64,000 nt of DNA, taken from NCBI RefSeq assembly GCF_004011695.2, contig NC_082407.1, forward strand, positions 434,001 to 498,000. The letters run 5' to 3'. Of the stretch, positions 49,930 through 60,549 are shown one piece after another. Made by a program: the position numbers and the translations under genes. The notes under the pieces were generated by a model. That model saw only the letters and a list, made by a program, of their open reading frames with translations. It was not told where the DNA came from and searched no databases. Within the stretch, counting starts at the first letter, position 1. Every line of letters starts with the position of its first letter. The DNA comes from Ascochyta rabiei (Eukaryota > Ascomycota > Dothideomycetes > Pleosporales > Didymellaceae).

Positions 49930-50215
49930 AACCTTTAGAAGGGGGGGGGCTATTGTCACGGGTGTTCTCCCTACAGCAGGGGATACCTCGGTTAGGTCCC
50001 AGGCCAAGCCCGGAGACCCACCGACCACAGGTGTTCTCCCTACAGCAGTGGATACCTCGGTTAGGTCCTAGGCCAAGCCTAGAGACCTACTAACCATTAT
50101 ATAACATCCACACACCTAAAGACTTATCTGTTAAGGATTCGTCTTATCTCTTAATATCACCTATTATTTCATCCCCTATCGCTCTGCTCTATTGCCTACC
50201 TACAGTGCCCTTACA
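49930..50215 (+). repeat. Polypurine tract and 3' LTR of element C
   Basis: A tract ending AGAAGGGGGGGGG (to 49949) precedes the 262-bp LTR at 49954-50215. The LTR copy has the same 69-bp duplication (GGTGTTCTCCCTACAG at 49961 and 50030). Confidence 0.9.
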
Positions 50216-51456
50216 ATTATTAAGGTACCTATTCTTCATATGTCTAAATTGCTAATATTTTTAGCATTATATAGTAGAAGGTGTAGTAATAAACTTCTCT
50301 ACCCTTATACTAGCTTCTAGTAGGTAAAGTCTATTCTATATAGCTTGTTATACTTCTTTTTCTATTATAAACGCTGCACAGATAGATCCTAGTTGTTACT
50401 TTTATCTCCTTTTATAGTTCATTAGCTAGAATAGGTTTCCTACTATAGTTAAGCCTTTGTTAAAGGTAGTTATTTCTAACTTAAGCACCTCTAGGCCCTA
50501 GTTTGTTTCTAGAGACGTAGGAATGTTGTGTAGAATTACTATATGCTATAGTTCTATTAGAATGTCTTCCTTTTAGGTAGTAACTAATTACTAGATTACT
50601 TAGTTTTTAAGTAGGTATTTTACTGTAAAGGAGGGTATTGTAGTAAGAATAATATTGTTCCTTCTACTTAGGCTAGTAGAAGTAATTATAGGGAGGCTTA
50701 CTACTTTATCTATAAAGGCCTTATTAAAAGCGTTACACATTTTAAGGGAAGTAAAAGAGGGTAGTTCTTACTTTTGTGTAAGAACTAGTTAGCGTACACT
50801 TAGGGAGTTCTTTATAATAGTAGGTTACTTCTTCTTTATAACTATCTGCTATTCTGTATTCTTAGGGGGGTTAGCTAAAGCTAGAGATGCGAATGAAGTA
50901 GGGTAGGTAAAAGGTTAAATAGTAGGAGACTTAGTAGCTAGGGTAGGTTTTAAAAGATTTTTGCTCTTAGTTTAATTAATTTAGACACTGTTTTAAGGTT
51001 TTATACTTAAGACGCTAGGATAGAGAGGCCTTGTTTGTTTTTCCTAATGTTTTCTGTATAGTCTCTACAGATTTTAAGAAGGTCTAGGAGGTTTAATAAT
51101 TCCTTGTTTAAGGTAGCTAGGGAAGAAGCCTAGTTTACTATTGTTCTAGCAGTAGATAGAGCTTCTTTTACTGTCTTAGTAATAGGAGCTTAGGTTATAG
51201 GCCTAGTAGCTATGTTAAATTAGAAAGAGAGGAGCCTAGGTGCTGTTAGAGTAGGAGGTCTGCTAGCTAGTTGTTTAGAAGGAGCAGAGGGAAGAGGTAC
51301 AGTTACAGTTCTATTAAATATACTAGGTTATTGTATTCCTAGAGTAGATTGCTAAAGGTATATTAATAATAAGGGTATAGACAGAGGTTTAGAGGTAGGT
51401 GTAGGCTAGTACATCTCTCCTAGAGGAATTTAGGAGCTTAGGGGGCTTATTTCCAT
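50216..51456 (-). pseudogene. Tad1-like LINE ORF1
   Basis: On the minus strand an ATG at 51456-51454 opens a frame (METSPLSS*IPLGEMYQ) with a Ser/Pro/Thr-rich start, a helical middle (NKELLNLLDLLKICRDYTEN) and a CCHC-like knuckle close to 50235-50275 (C*KYQQFRHMKN, with Cys as Tyr). Element C enters right after this knuckle. The protein would be the RNA-binding ORF1 product of the LINE whose ORF2 lies at 36628-40734. The same N-terminus occurs in the fragment at 28425-29045. Confidence 0.7.
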
Positions 51457-52573
51457 TGTCCCTGTGTTTAGAGAGTGCTCTCTATTAGGTAGTAGCTCTA
51501 GTTCTATAGTCCTGGGTCCTGGTCCTAGGTAGGGGTTTCCTTGTCTTTTTTTAAAAATAAAATAACTAAGAAATAACTAAAAGAGAGCTTGTTTTTGCAC
51601 AGATAGAGGTACCTAGTCTCTATCTACTTTTTAGAGCTAAAAAACAAGGAAAAAGGCAGTTTTAGCTTTACTAATCTTACCTTTGTTTTATTCTTACTGG
51701 CCTAACTAGTAGACCTCTAGGAGTAGAAAGAAGGGGTTAAAAGCAGAAAGCTAAGGAAAGGCTTGTTACTATCTAGTGGAGATAGGATGTTTTGTTAGTT
51801 TTTGTGTTCTTTTAGATAAGATCTAAGAAGATAAGATAAGATAAGATTTTTATTGCAGAGGTGGTCTGTGCTCTGTAAATCCGATTTTTTTTGTAATAGA
51901 ACAGGTTGGATAACTAGGTAGCGTACAGCAACTAGACGCCTAAAGGCTCTAGAAAGCTTAGGATAGTATATCCTTACTAGGTTAAGATAGATTCTAATGT
52001 TTTTTTAGTGTGTAGGGTCCTATGTCGAAATTTTGCTTTGCTATGTATTGTAAATTTAGACTAGGACATTCTATATTGTTCTTAAAAATAGATCTATACT
52101 ACTATTAGCTATAATTACGCCCTACTCTTTCTCTATTAGGTATACACTCTGTTTTTACACTATTCCTAGTACTAAAGAAGTACTTAATCTTATTAAATTT
52201 ATTTAAGCTCTACTGTTAATTAAGTAGCCAACTGCAAATTACCTAATGTAAGCCTAGCATGTTAGTAAATCTTAATATACTAGCTTTTCTAATCTAGTAT
52301 GTTCTTAGGATTTAGCTAGCTTATTTCGTTCTAGTATAAGTATTGAAGCATCTTGTTAGTAGGCACATTAGGAAGAATACTTATCGACATTATCGTTAAG
52401 GGACAGAGAGATAAGTAGTACAGTAATTTAATTGTATAAGTAAGTGTTTCTAGTTGTTATCGTAGGTATTATGCCTTAATAGTTATTATTAAGGCTTCTT
52501 ATACCTTTCTATTAGCTAGATTACATACACTAGCTAAGTATCCTAGTTTTTACTAAGGTAGTTACTGTATACA
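51457..52573. other. LINE 5' region, GATAA repeat, and unassigned sequence
   Basis: 51457 to about 51900 is probably the LINE 5' untranslated region. It contains a short GATAA array (AAGATAAGATAAGATAAGAT, 51828-51847) and an un-RIPped patch near 51860-51890 (GGTGGTCTGTGCTCTG). From about 51900 to 52573 no ORF or repeat could be recognised. Confidence 0.35.
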
Positions 52574-53120
52574 CTAGCATAAACCTTCCCCCCCTAAGAG
52601 CTTAGCCCTATTAAGTAAATAAACTAAGTTAAAACTAAACTCTAAACTAATTACTAATCTCCTTTGTTACTCTGCTCGCTCTTTTCCCTTACTAACTCCC
52701 TGTTTCTGCAATCTTGTTAAGGCCCTAGTTTCCTAAGTAGGTTGTTAATTAGAGTCTTCTAATAGCTTAGAGGTAGAAGAGTCTAGTATGTGTCTTAATA
52801 AACCCTAGTCTAAGGCACTGCCTAATTTGTATGTTATCTAGGTAGTAGCCTCTAGTGCTTAAAGAGTTAGACTGTTAAATAACGTATTTAGAGTACTCTC
52901 CTGTGTGTGCTGTCTATTCTATAACTCCTATCCTTTCTTATGTTCTAGTACTACTCCTTTGTTAGTAAAGAAGGATTAATTACGGATACCTAACTCTTTA
53001 TCAGCCCTAAAGCAATATTTCTTAGATATATTTACCTACTGCTAATGCCTCTTTACTATAGCAACCTTATTATCCCTACTCTTCTAAAGAAACTTTATAA
53101 GTTTATTGTTATTTAAGCTT
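52574..53120 (-). pseudogene. Unrecognised relic ORF, about 180 codons
   Basis: A single minus-strand frame, ending at a stop (52574-52576), stays in register for about 180 codons with only TAG/TAA interruptions. Visible parts: NKLIKFL*KSRDNKVAIVK, FFTNKGVVLEHKKG, NRQHTQESTLNTLFNSLTL, GLLRHILDSSTSKLLEDSN, and the C-terminus FNLVYLLNRAKLLGGEGLC. The charged helical character resembles the C-terminal tail of a fungal DDE transposase, but I do not recognise the family. It lies between the LINE 5' end and the Copia LTR. Confidence 0.45.
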
Positions 53121-53531
53121 AAAAAACAGAGTATCTCTTACTAGACTTGGTAAGAGTTATACTAAGCCTAGTAATAAATAACTTTAAAAGTCTAGGAGGA
53201 GAAGGCAATTGCTTTATCTGCTAGGAAAGCATAGAGAGCACTAATATACTTATTTAAATAACCTAATAGTAATAAAGGCTCTAGTATAAGCATCTAATAA
53301 GAACTAGTAATGTCTTTATATAATTCTATCTCTAGAATTTCTATAGTTTCTCTGTCCTCTGTAACTAGCTGTTATATATTATGCTTAATGTGTAAAGATA
53401 ATAATAAAGGTAATTCATTTATAATTATCTGTCTTAATGGCTTATTTTATGTGTGTGTGCCGCTAGCCCCTAAGTTAACCAAGGTTAACCCTAAACCCCT
53501 AACTTTGTTTAGCAAGGTCGGTTATCTAACA
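53121..53531 (-). repeat. Copia 3' LTR region (right boundary fixed, left boundary not)
   Basis: In minus sense a purine tract AAGCTAAGGGGGTG is followed by TGTTAGATAACCGACC, so the LTR begins at 53531 and runs left. The other end could not be placed because the partner LTR is outside the window. A GGTTAACCTTGGTTAAC-like palindromic patch (53474-53490) lies inside. Confidence 0.55.
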
Positions 53532-56500
53532 CACCCCCTTAGCTTTAAGGCCCTATTAAAGCTAGACATAATTAGCTCTTATTGTACCTCTAGGTCAGCG
53601 AGCCTTTAGTTAAGTAATTCTATCTAGGTGTTAGCTAGCTTTCTTTGTTTAGTATGTTTCTCTAGTCCTAGCTGCCTTAGAAAGGTTAACTACTTACTTA
53701 CAGGCAGAGCCTTCATAAGTCTGTTAGCTAACATCTTAGTAGATAGGACATAGGTTACTATTATAGTGCCTTTGTTTGCCTCTTATTATAGCTAGTAGTT
53801 ATAAATATCTATATGTTATAGTTTAGTTTATAGCTTTAAGACTTCCTTATTAATTAATTAGATAGTCTAGGTATTGTTATATTAAATAGTAATTGTTAAT
53901 TATAAGAGGTATATACTAAGTTCTAACAATAGTTATAAGATAAAGATAGCTTCCTTAGCTACCTGTGCTAGGGTAAGTAGCTTAACTTTAGTTGTTAATG
54001 TAGTAACTATGTCCTGTTTATTAGCTCTCTAGGTAATAAGTCCTCTGTATAGTTTAATAGTATATCCTTAGAAGCTCTTTCTATTAAGGGTATTATTAGC
54101 AAATAATACATTACTAGTAACTACTAGGTGCTTATTGCCTCTAAAGGTAAGGGATAGGTCTTGTGTTCCTTATAGGTACAATAGTACTTAATCTACTACG
54201 TTATAGTGCTGCTGTCTAGAGTTAGTTAGAAACTGTGCTAGCCTAGATATAGTAAAGGCAATATTAGGCCTAGTAGTAACTGTAGTAAAGAGGAGAGATC
54301 TAATCTTTCTCTAGTATTTGTTGATTTCTAATACTGCAGCTTCCCTTTATTTAGTAGAAGCTTAATACCTAATATTAGTGTGTTATAGCGTATATTTGTC
54401 TTATCTACTAGGGAGCTAATTTTATTAATATATAACGCCTGTAAGAGAAGGATCCTTAGGTTGTCTTAATCTTAGGTTATCTCTACTCCTAGGAACTAAT
54501 GCAGATTATTTCCTCCTGTAATAGAGTATTTGTTAGTAATATAGCTAAGGGCCTTATCTGCCTTATATTTTCTAGTTAGGTAATAGGCTATAATAGTATC
54601 GTCTATATAGAAGAAGATAGTAACTCTATTCTTAAGTAAGCAGCAGGGTTTAAAGGGAACAACTGTAAATCTATAGCTTATTAGAGTAGATGTAAATTCC
54701 TTCTACTAGAGGAGTAGAGAGATTCTTAGTCTATATAGTGCCTTGTGTAGCTGTAGGACTATACCTAGTTTCTAATACCTACGCAGCATTCTTATATAGA
54801 CCTTTCTATGAATTAATACATAAATAAAAGTATTTATAATATTAAATTGCTTAAGTTCTAGGTTATGTGCTGCTAAAATTGCTATAAGCATTCTAAAGGA
54901 CCTGCTAGCTAGTGTTGCTGCGTAGGTATCTTTAGAAGTAATGTTTTATTGCTAGTTACCTTAGATTACTAGTTGCGCCTTATATTTAAGTAGGTAGTAG
55001 TTCTTATTAAGCTTATATATGTATACCTACATACAGTTAAGTATTTAGTGTCCTACTACCTTAGTCTTTATTAGGGGTACTTTAGACTATAACTTTATGT
55101 TCTAATAGCTGCTAAGGTGTTATTGCTTAGCTTCTTTAAACTATTTGTGAAGTAGGTAGTCCTCTAGGTTTAATTGTGCTGTTAGCTCTAGTAGGAGTTA
55201 GCTTTAATAAGGCTTAAGCCCCTTTATTAACATTTACTTTAACCTAGCCTTATTAATATTATTGCCCTAGTATGTGCCTATATATCTGCCTTATATACTA
55301 GCTATAAATGCCGCTTTCTACAGAATAGTTTATAAAGTTCCTTAAGATTACGCTAGCGTTAATTCTAACTAATTAGCAGTTAACCAGTGCCACCTGCTAA
55401 CTCCTAATTAGCTGTTACCTTTTGCTAACTAAGATAATAATAACATTTTTATCAACAGCGTAACTAGTAGTAGAGTTAGGGGAGGAGTTAGATTTATATG
55501 TCTAGCTTTCTATCTATTATTATATCCTAGTTAATCTTCTATAGTATTTAAGTGTGTAATAGTGTTATCCTTATAGAATAACTATATTTTAGCCTTATTT
55601 TAGGGTAGAGGCAGAAGCTCTTCGCTTCTTGTCTATATTACTATCTCTTTAAGAGTGCTGTGCATAAGGTTGTGTATTAGGTCCTAAGTCTAGCTGCTAA
55701 AGACAGAATTCTTATTAAAGATTATATCTCTTATGCTAATAACTTTTACTAAGGTTAGAATCTATATCTAAAATATATTTAAGGATTAGTATCCTACTAG
55801 ATATCCTACCTATGCTCTTAGGTCTAGTTACTAGAGTTATAATTTTCCTTAAAGGGTGTTACTTATAAGAGTAAAGGCTTTATATCTATAAACTTTTAGA
55901 TATACCTAGTTTAGTTTTCTACTTTATATGTTTAGGCTAGCTAGTTAAGCTATATAGGTAAAGAACATATTATAGGGTGTTTTCTAGTTATTTAATAACC
56001 TTAGTGTTTAGTTGTGTAGGTACACTACTGCCCTTATAATCTCTAGCTACATTTCCTATAGTAGGTTTGCCTCTAATCTTATAGTGCGTGCCTCATCTTT
56101 TATTACACCCCCTAAGCGTTTAGCACTTCTGTTCTATACTTAGGTGTCTAGTGTAGAAGGCTTAAGCCTAATTAATTATGCAGCGCACTATCTTAATACT
56201 TCTAGTTTTATTATAGTAATTTTACTATTACACTTAATTACCTTAACCTAGATCTTATATTGTTTTTACAGGAATTGTGTAAGAGTGTCTAGGAAGTAGA
56301 TAATTGTCTTTTCTAGTTAATTATCTTTAAAATAGAAGTCCTAGAGGAAGCCTAATCGCCTGTTAACAGTAAGTAATTAGCTCTTTTTCTTAGTAGAGCT
56401 TCCTTCTTTATATAAGTAGAAGTTAATTGCTATGCGTTCTCCTAGTCCTTTATTACTTATTTGTGGTAATTAACTAATTTACCTCTTAGTCTTAGCTTAT

Positions 56501-56895
56501 CTGCAAGTATTATATTAGACTGTAGTAATACCCCTAACTCTTACCCCCTAAGATTGTTAGATAAGTTGTTTAATAGTAGTAGCTCTAGGGTGCCCTATTT
56601 GCTTGTGCTATAGCAGAGTAGTAGCAGTCTTAGGTGTTTAGCTTTATGTTAATTGTATTATAAATACTATTTGTAGTTGTTCCCTAAGTTGCTATTATCT
56701 ATATTGTTTATCTAAGGATGTAATAGCTGTATTGTCTACTTATCTAAGCTAAGTTAGATCTCCTTTTGTGTCCTACTAGATTCCCTGTTAACGTAGTTAT
56801 TAGAATAAGATAAGGTCGCAAAGTATGTCTAGGCACTATGCTACGTTGTGTAGTTAAAGAATAGTTAGTTAGCTTATATTTAATAGATAGAGATA
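53532..56895 (-). pseudogene. Copia pol relic: integrase, RT, RNase H
   Basis: Read right to left. The RNase H end is at about 54060-53690 (RANKQDIVTTLTTKVKLLTL, then HIDIYNYQL-type and TYVLSTKMLANRLMKALPVS), the conserved Copia C-terminus. RT: DTYAATLASRSFRMLIAILA near 54880, FFYIDDTIIAY at about 54590-54620 with an intact YIDD box, and FLGVEIT near 54490. Integrase occupies about 55600-56500, and the start of the protease-integrase region reaches 56895, where a hAT element enters. The frame resumes at 63494. Integrase-RT-RNase H order confirms Copia. Confidence 0.85.
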
Positions 56896-57170
56896 GACAG
56901 TGCTACGCTGGCAAATGGGTTGGGGTTGGGTCGGGGTTGGGTCGCGTTACGTGACAACCCCTACCCAACCCCAACCCTAACCCGCGCTAACGCCTGCTAA
57001 GAGGGTTAGGGTTAGGTAGAGGTTGTACAGACTAGGGGTTAGGTAGGGGTTCAACACGTTACACGACCTAACCCTAACCTAACCCTAGTATTTAAGTGTC
57101 TTTACTGCTGCTTTATATTTAGCTTTAGCTAGAAACAGGGATGTAGCTCTTTACTTCTAGAACTAAAGCA

Positions 57171-57286
57171 GTAGTTAGTTATTACATTCTATTATTATAC
57201 AGCTACACTAGCTAGCTACAGCAAAGTAGCTACAGCAGACGCTTAGTGCTGCTTATAAAAAGTAGGATAGCATTAGAACTAAAGTT
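57171..57286 (+). repeat. 116-bp direct repeat, left copy
   Basis: GTAGTTAGTTATTACATTCT and the following bases match 59229-59344 over exactly 116 bp without gaps. The right copy is part of the accessory ORF, so this is a displaced fragment of it. Confidence 0.85.
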
Positions 57287-57377
57287 GCAGTTTATTACAG
57301 CTTGTTATTACAGAGAAGGGCGTATTTTAGGTTATTTATTAAATTTCTCTGCTACTTCTCTTAGAGTAAACTACAAA

Positions 57378-57925
57378 CTATATGCTATAATAACCATACT
57401 TACAAAGATAGTAAGTAGCTAATTTAGAGTCCTTTGCCTAAATAGTTACCCTCTTTATATAAATAGCATTTAGGTTACAGTCTACAGTTGTTAGTAAATT
57501 TTGTAAAATAACAATAGGTATATACCTTTAAAGTAACTAATTAGAAAAGCCTCTGCAGACTCTTAGATAGCATCTAGAGCTAAAGACTAGAAGCGCATGC
57601 TAGCCTTGTAATCTAGAGTAATCTTACAAACAAGGTAAGAGAAGGGCAGCTTACGCAGCAAGAGGTTAGTAGTCTTCTAAAGATTCTAAATCTCTCTAAG
57701 CGCAACTGCTAGGTACTGTTAGGAGGTTTCTGTAATAAAGAACTGTAATAACATACTACCAGCCTTATAGCGCCTCTTCTTCTTAACAGGCACTCTCTTC
57801 CTACCAGGCACTAACTTCTTACTAGGCCGCTGAGCTGCTTTTACACTAAGGTTTTTTTTAGAAGCCTTACCGCTAGTTGCAGCTAGCAGGCTCTTCCTAA
57901 CTCTAGATTTTCTAGACCTGGCTAT
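57378..57925 (-). pseudogene. Histone H3-family gene relic (H3 or CenH3-like) inside the hAT element
   Basis: Three exons on the minus strand: 57925-57757, 57708-57526, 57481-57378. Intron 1 (57756-57709, GTATGT...CTAAC...TAG, 48 bp) and intron 2 (57525-57482, GTATAT...CTAAC...TAG, 44 bp) splice to the exact H3 frame, about 151 codons. The tail is Lys/Arg-rich (ARSRKSRVRKS, SGKASKKNLSVKAAQR, KKKRRYKAG). The junction gives GTVALREI as in H3. Then NL*KTTNLLLRKLPFSYLV (alpha-N and alpha-1), DYKASMRF*S, and AI*ESAEAFLISYFK (alpha-2), then across intron 2 DCNLNAIYIKRVTI*AKD (alpha-3). The start codon now reads ATA. All four stops before alpha-3 or within it sit where H3 proteins have Arg or Gln, or Met/Gln. 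QES, the Ser in LIS and the stop (not ATA) at the VTI(M/Q) site lean toward fungal CenH3. Canonical H3 variant remains possible. Non-functional as read. Confidence 0.85.
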
Positions 57926-57937
57926 AGGAGCGTAAAG

Positions 57938-58096
57938 CAGTAAGCTTCTGCAAGAGTGTAGTTTAGAGGCAGTAAGCTTTAAAAAGAGTGTAGTTTAGAG
58001 GCAGTAAGCTTTAAAAAGAGTGTAGTTTAAGGCAGTAAGCTTCTAAAAGAGTGTAGTTTTAAAACAGTAAGCTTCTAAAATAGTGTAGTTTAAAAA
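57938..58096 (+). repeat. 32-bp minisatellite upstream of the H3-family relic
   Basis: CAGTAAGCTT starts at 57938, 57970, 58002, 58033 and 58065, each followed by AAAAAGAGTGTAGTTT or a variant. It lies just upstream (minus sense) of the H3-family start codon, in promoter position. Confidence 0.85.
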
Positions 58097-58109
58097 AAGT
58101 GTAGTGTAG

Positions 58110-59062
58110 TAGAGAGGCAGGTTAGATCTGCGGAATAGCAGTTTCGTAGTAGGGCTGTGGGCTGATTGCTTACTTAACAGCCACCTAGCTTCGCACTATA
58201 CTGCACCCTCTAAACAGTAATAAAAGCCTATAATAATTCTACTACCTGCAGAACTATATAGGCACTTTCTAATAAACTAATTTTTATCTATATACAGCTA
58301 TTATGAAACGTTCTAGTTGTAACTACAGCTTATATCTAATTTGTTAGAGTGCAGGGCATGTGTATAAGCTGTTTCGCACTGTTTTATAAGCTAGAAATAC
58401 CCTGCGCCTACCTAGATAGTTAGGAATATAATAATAAACTATAATAATTAATCCTCTAGTTTAACTTTGTACGCGCTTTTAGATAATGCTAAAATTAGCT
58501 TGTTGCTAGATCTAGGAAAAAAGTTAGCATAGCTTTAAGTTTAGGCTATTGTAAGAGCGCTAGTGCTGTTTGTTTAGTAGAGCGCACAGACTAGCTTGCA
58601 TAAATAACTTTCTACAGTATATAGAATATCTACTCTAGTACCTACCACAACCACTATACTATACTAAACCTCTCTATTTTCTACTCTACTTCTCTACTAC
58701 TTTGCTATATAAGCAATTCCTGCTCTATATTACTACTACTGCCCTAAAATAACAACTCTAACGCAAAAGGATATAAAACAAGAGGATTCTAACCTTAGCT
58801 TTAGCAATAAGCTCTATATTCTGCCTAACTTTAAGGCTAATAAGTGGAATGCTCTTGTTAACGTAGTTATTACAGCCTAATATTACAGACATTGCTAACT
58901 GTTGCTTAGGGCTTTTAAACTTAAGAGGATAAAGTTAACTACATCCTATCTCTGCGCAGTTAGAGTAGTTTAAAGAAAGGACAACTAACCTACTTTAAGA
59001 TTCCTTATAAAGGCAGTCTTAGTACAAATACCTAGGCTATTAAGCAGAGGAGCTAGGCTACA
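58110..59062. other. hAT internal region without assigned gene
   Basis: 58110-58780 shows no coherent frame. A plus-strand frame at 58795-59110 reads SNKLYILPNFKANKWNALVN and later FLIKAVLVQIPRLLSRGA between RIP stops. It may belong to the accessory ORF upstream of an intron or frameshift. Not recognised. Confidence 0.3.
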
Positions 59063-59761
59063 ATGCGCAGTAACGAGGGGAGGGCCTGTAAAGCTGCTGG
59101 TGCAGCTAACTAAGCAGCAAAGTACTAGCTTATAAGAAAGCTAAAGAAGGGGGGTGCTACTGCTACTACTAAAGTAGTAGCTTAGTCTCTTAAAGCCCTT
59201 ACGGCTACTTGCTTTTAGGACTGCAGTAGTAGTTAGTTATTACATTCTATTATTATAGAGCTATACTAACAGAGTGCAGCTAAGTAGCTAGAGTAGATGC
59301 TTAGTGCTGCTTATAAGAAGTAGGATAGCATTAAAACTAAAGTTAATATACGAAAGTATAATGCATTAGTTAGTAAGCTAAAGGAAACTACAACAAAGCC
59401 CTAGCAAGCTGCTGCTCCTTTCTATAGAACCTGATCTAGAGAACAACTCTTTAGCTCTAGTGGCGCCTATTAGAACATCCTGTGTAGAGAGTATTAGTAA
59501 GGTCTTTAGAAGCTAAAGACTAACAGCTTTAAGGACAAAGCTGCTAAGGAGGAGTAGGAGGCATTCCGCGATAGCCTGTCTGCTGCAGACCTAGTAGTTG
59601 CCTTAGACAATACCTAGTAGTAGGTTATTATTATAATATATCATAAGCAGTTACTAACTATACTTTCCTAGAAAACAAGAGCTACCTTCTATAGTAGAGG
59701 CCTTTAGCGGCAACTAAGACCTGCTACTCTACAGTAACAAGCTATATATAGAGGGAGATAA
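59063..59761 (+). pseudogene. Accessory ORF of the hAT element, 232 codons
   Basis: ATG at 59063, one frame to TAA at 59759 with no indel. Interruptions are TAG, TAA and one TGA, all readable as RIP of Gln, Trp or Arg codons. Visible parts: MRSNEGRACKAAGAAN, LIRKLKKGGATATTKVVA, LSAAYKK*DSIKTKVNIRKY, GL*KLKTNSFKDKAAKEE and FRDSLSAADLVVALDNT. Ala/Lys/Gln-rich and probably helical. In another frame (about 59708-59975) follows YKEEVNNNSKRELEDYFKTR and an Asn-rich stretch, perhaps the next exon. Function unknown; it precedes the transposase on the same strand. Confidence 0.5.
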
Positions 59762-60549
59762 TAGTAATAAGTATAAGGAGGAGGTTAATAATAACTCTAA
59801 GAGAGAGCTAGAGGACTATTTTAAAACTAGGCCAGATAAGTATAAGACTGATAAGCAGTATTTTTAGGCTCTAGCAGAAGAGAAGGAGGCAAAGACTGAC
59901 TTTAAGGGGTTCTTAGATAATAATAATAACGCTAGCAGCGTTAATAATAATAAGGAAATAGCTAAGGCAGACTAGTATATACAGCTAAGTTGTTAGCATA
60001 TAGAGCTAAGTAGTTAGTGTTTAATTTTAGCTAATTATTACATATAAAGCATAAAACTAAGGGTTTAGTAGTAGTTAGTTTAAAACTAAGAAAGTTTAGC
60101 TAAATTATAATAATTTATTTTAGCTAATTATTACATACACCTGCGTTCTAGTAACCCCTAGCTAAATACAGCTAAATTTCAAAATAGTAGAGCTAAGAAA
60201 CTAGTTCTATTAATTGCGTCAGACTTGCTGTCTGCTCTCTGCTTACTGCTCTCTGCACTCTACACCTACTGTTTGCCTTATTTGCCTCTATATTTTCTTA
60301 CCTAGAAGACTCTACAATGCCTTAATATTCTATTTTTTACCTTGCTACAGGCACTAAGCAGTTTATTACTGTGTTTTATTATAGTTATATCCTCTTTACC
60401 TAGCACGCCGTCTTTAGCGTCTTCCCTACCCCCTTCTTTCCTACTAGAACTACCTAACGCCCTTAAAAAATTCAGGCTCTTAGCTCTAAGGACTAGAAAA
60501 GGAGGCATACAAACAGTAGTTTCCTTAGTTACACAGCTACAACTTAACA

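Larger units (their letters stand above)
41818..50215 (+). mobile_element. Ty3/Gypsy chromovirus C
   Basis: 262-bp LTRs at 41818-42079 and 49954-50215. Flanks are ACTAT (41813-41817) and ATTAT (50216-50220), a 5-bp duplication with one C/T difference. Internal gag-pol is the same family as element B, collinear throughout. Inserted within ORF1 of the minus-strand LINE, in opposite orientation. LTRs retain CpG-containing stretches that the interior has lost less evenly. All frames carry RIP stops. Confidence 0.92.

Noticed and set aside
53310..53609. 99-codon plus-strand ORF
   Set aside because: It crosses the Copia LTR boundary and polypurine tract (53531) and lies antisense to Copia pol.
57938..58096. 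CRISPR-like array
   Set aside because: The 32-bp unit is repeated head to tail without unique spacers, in a fungal transposon. It is a minisatellite.
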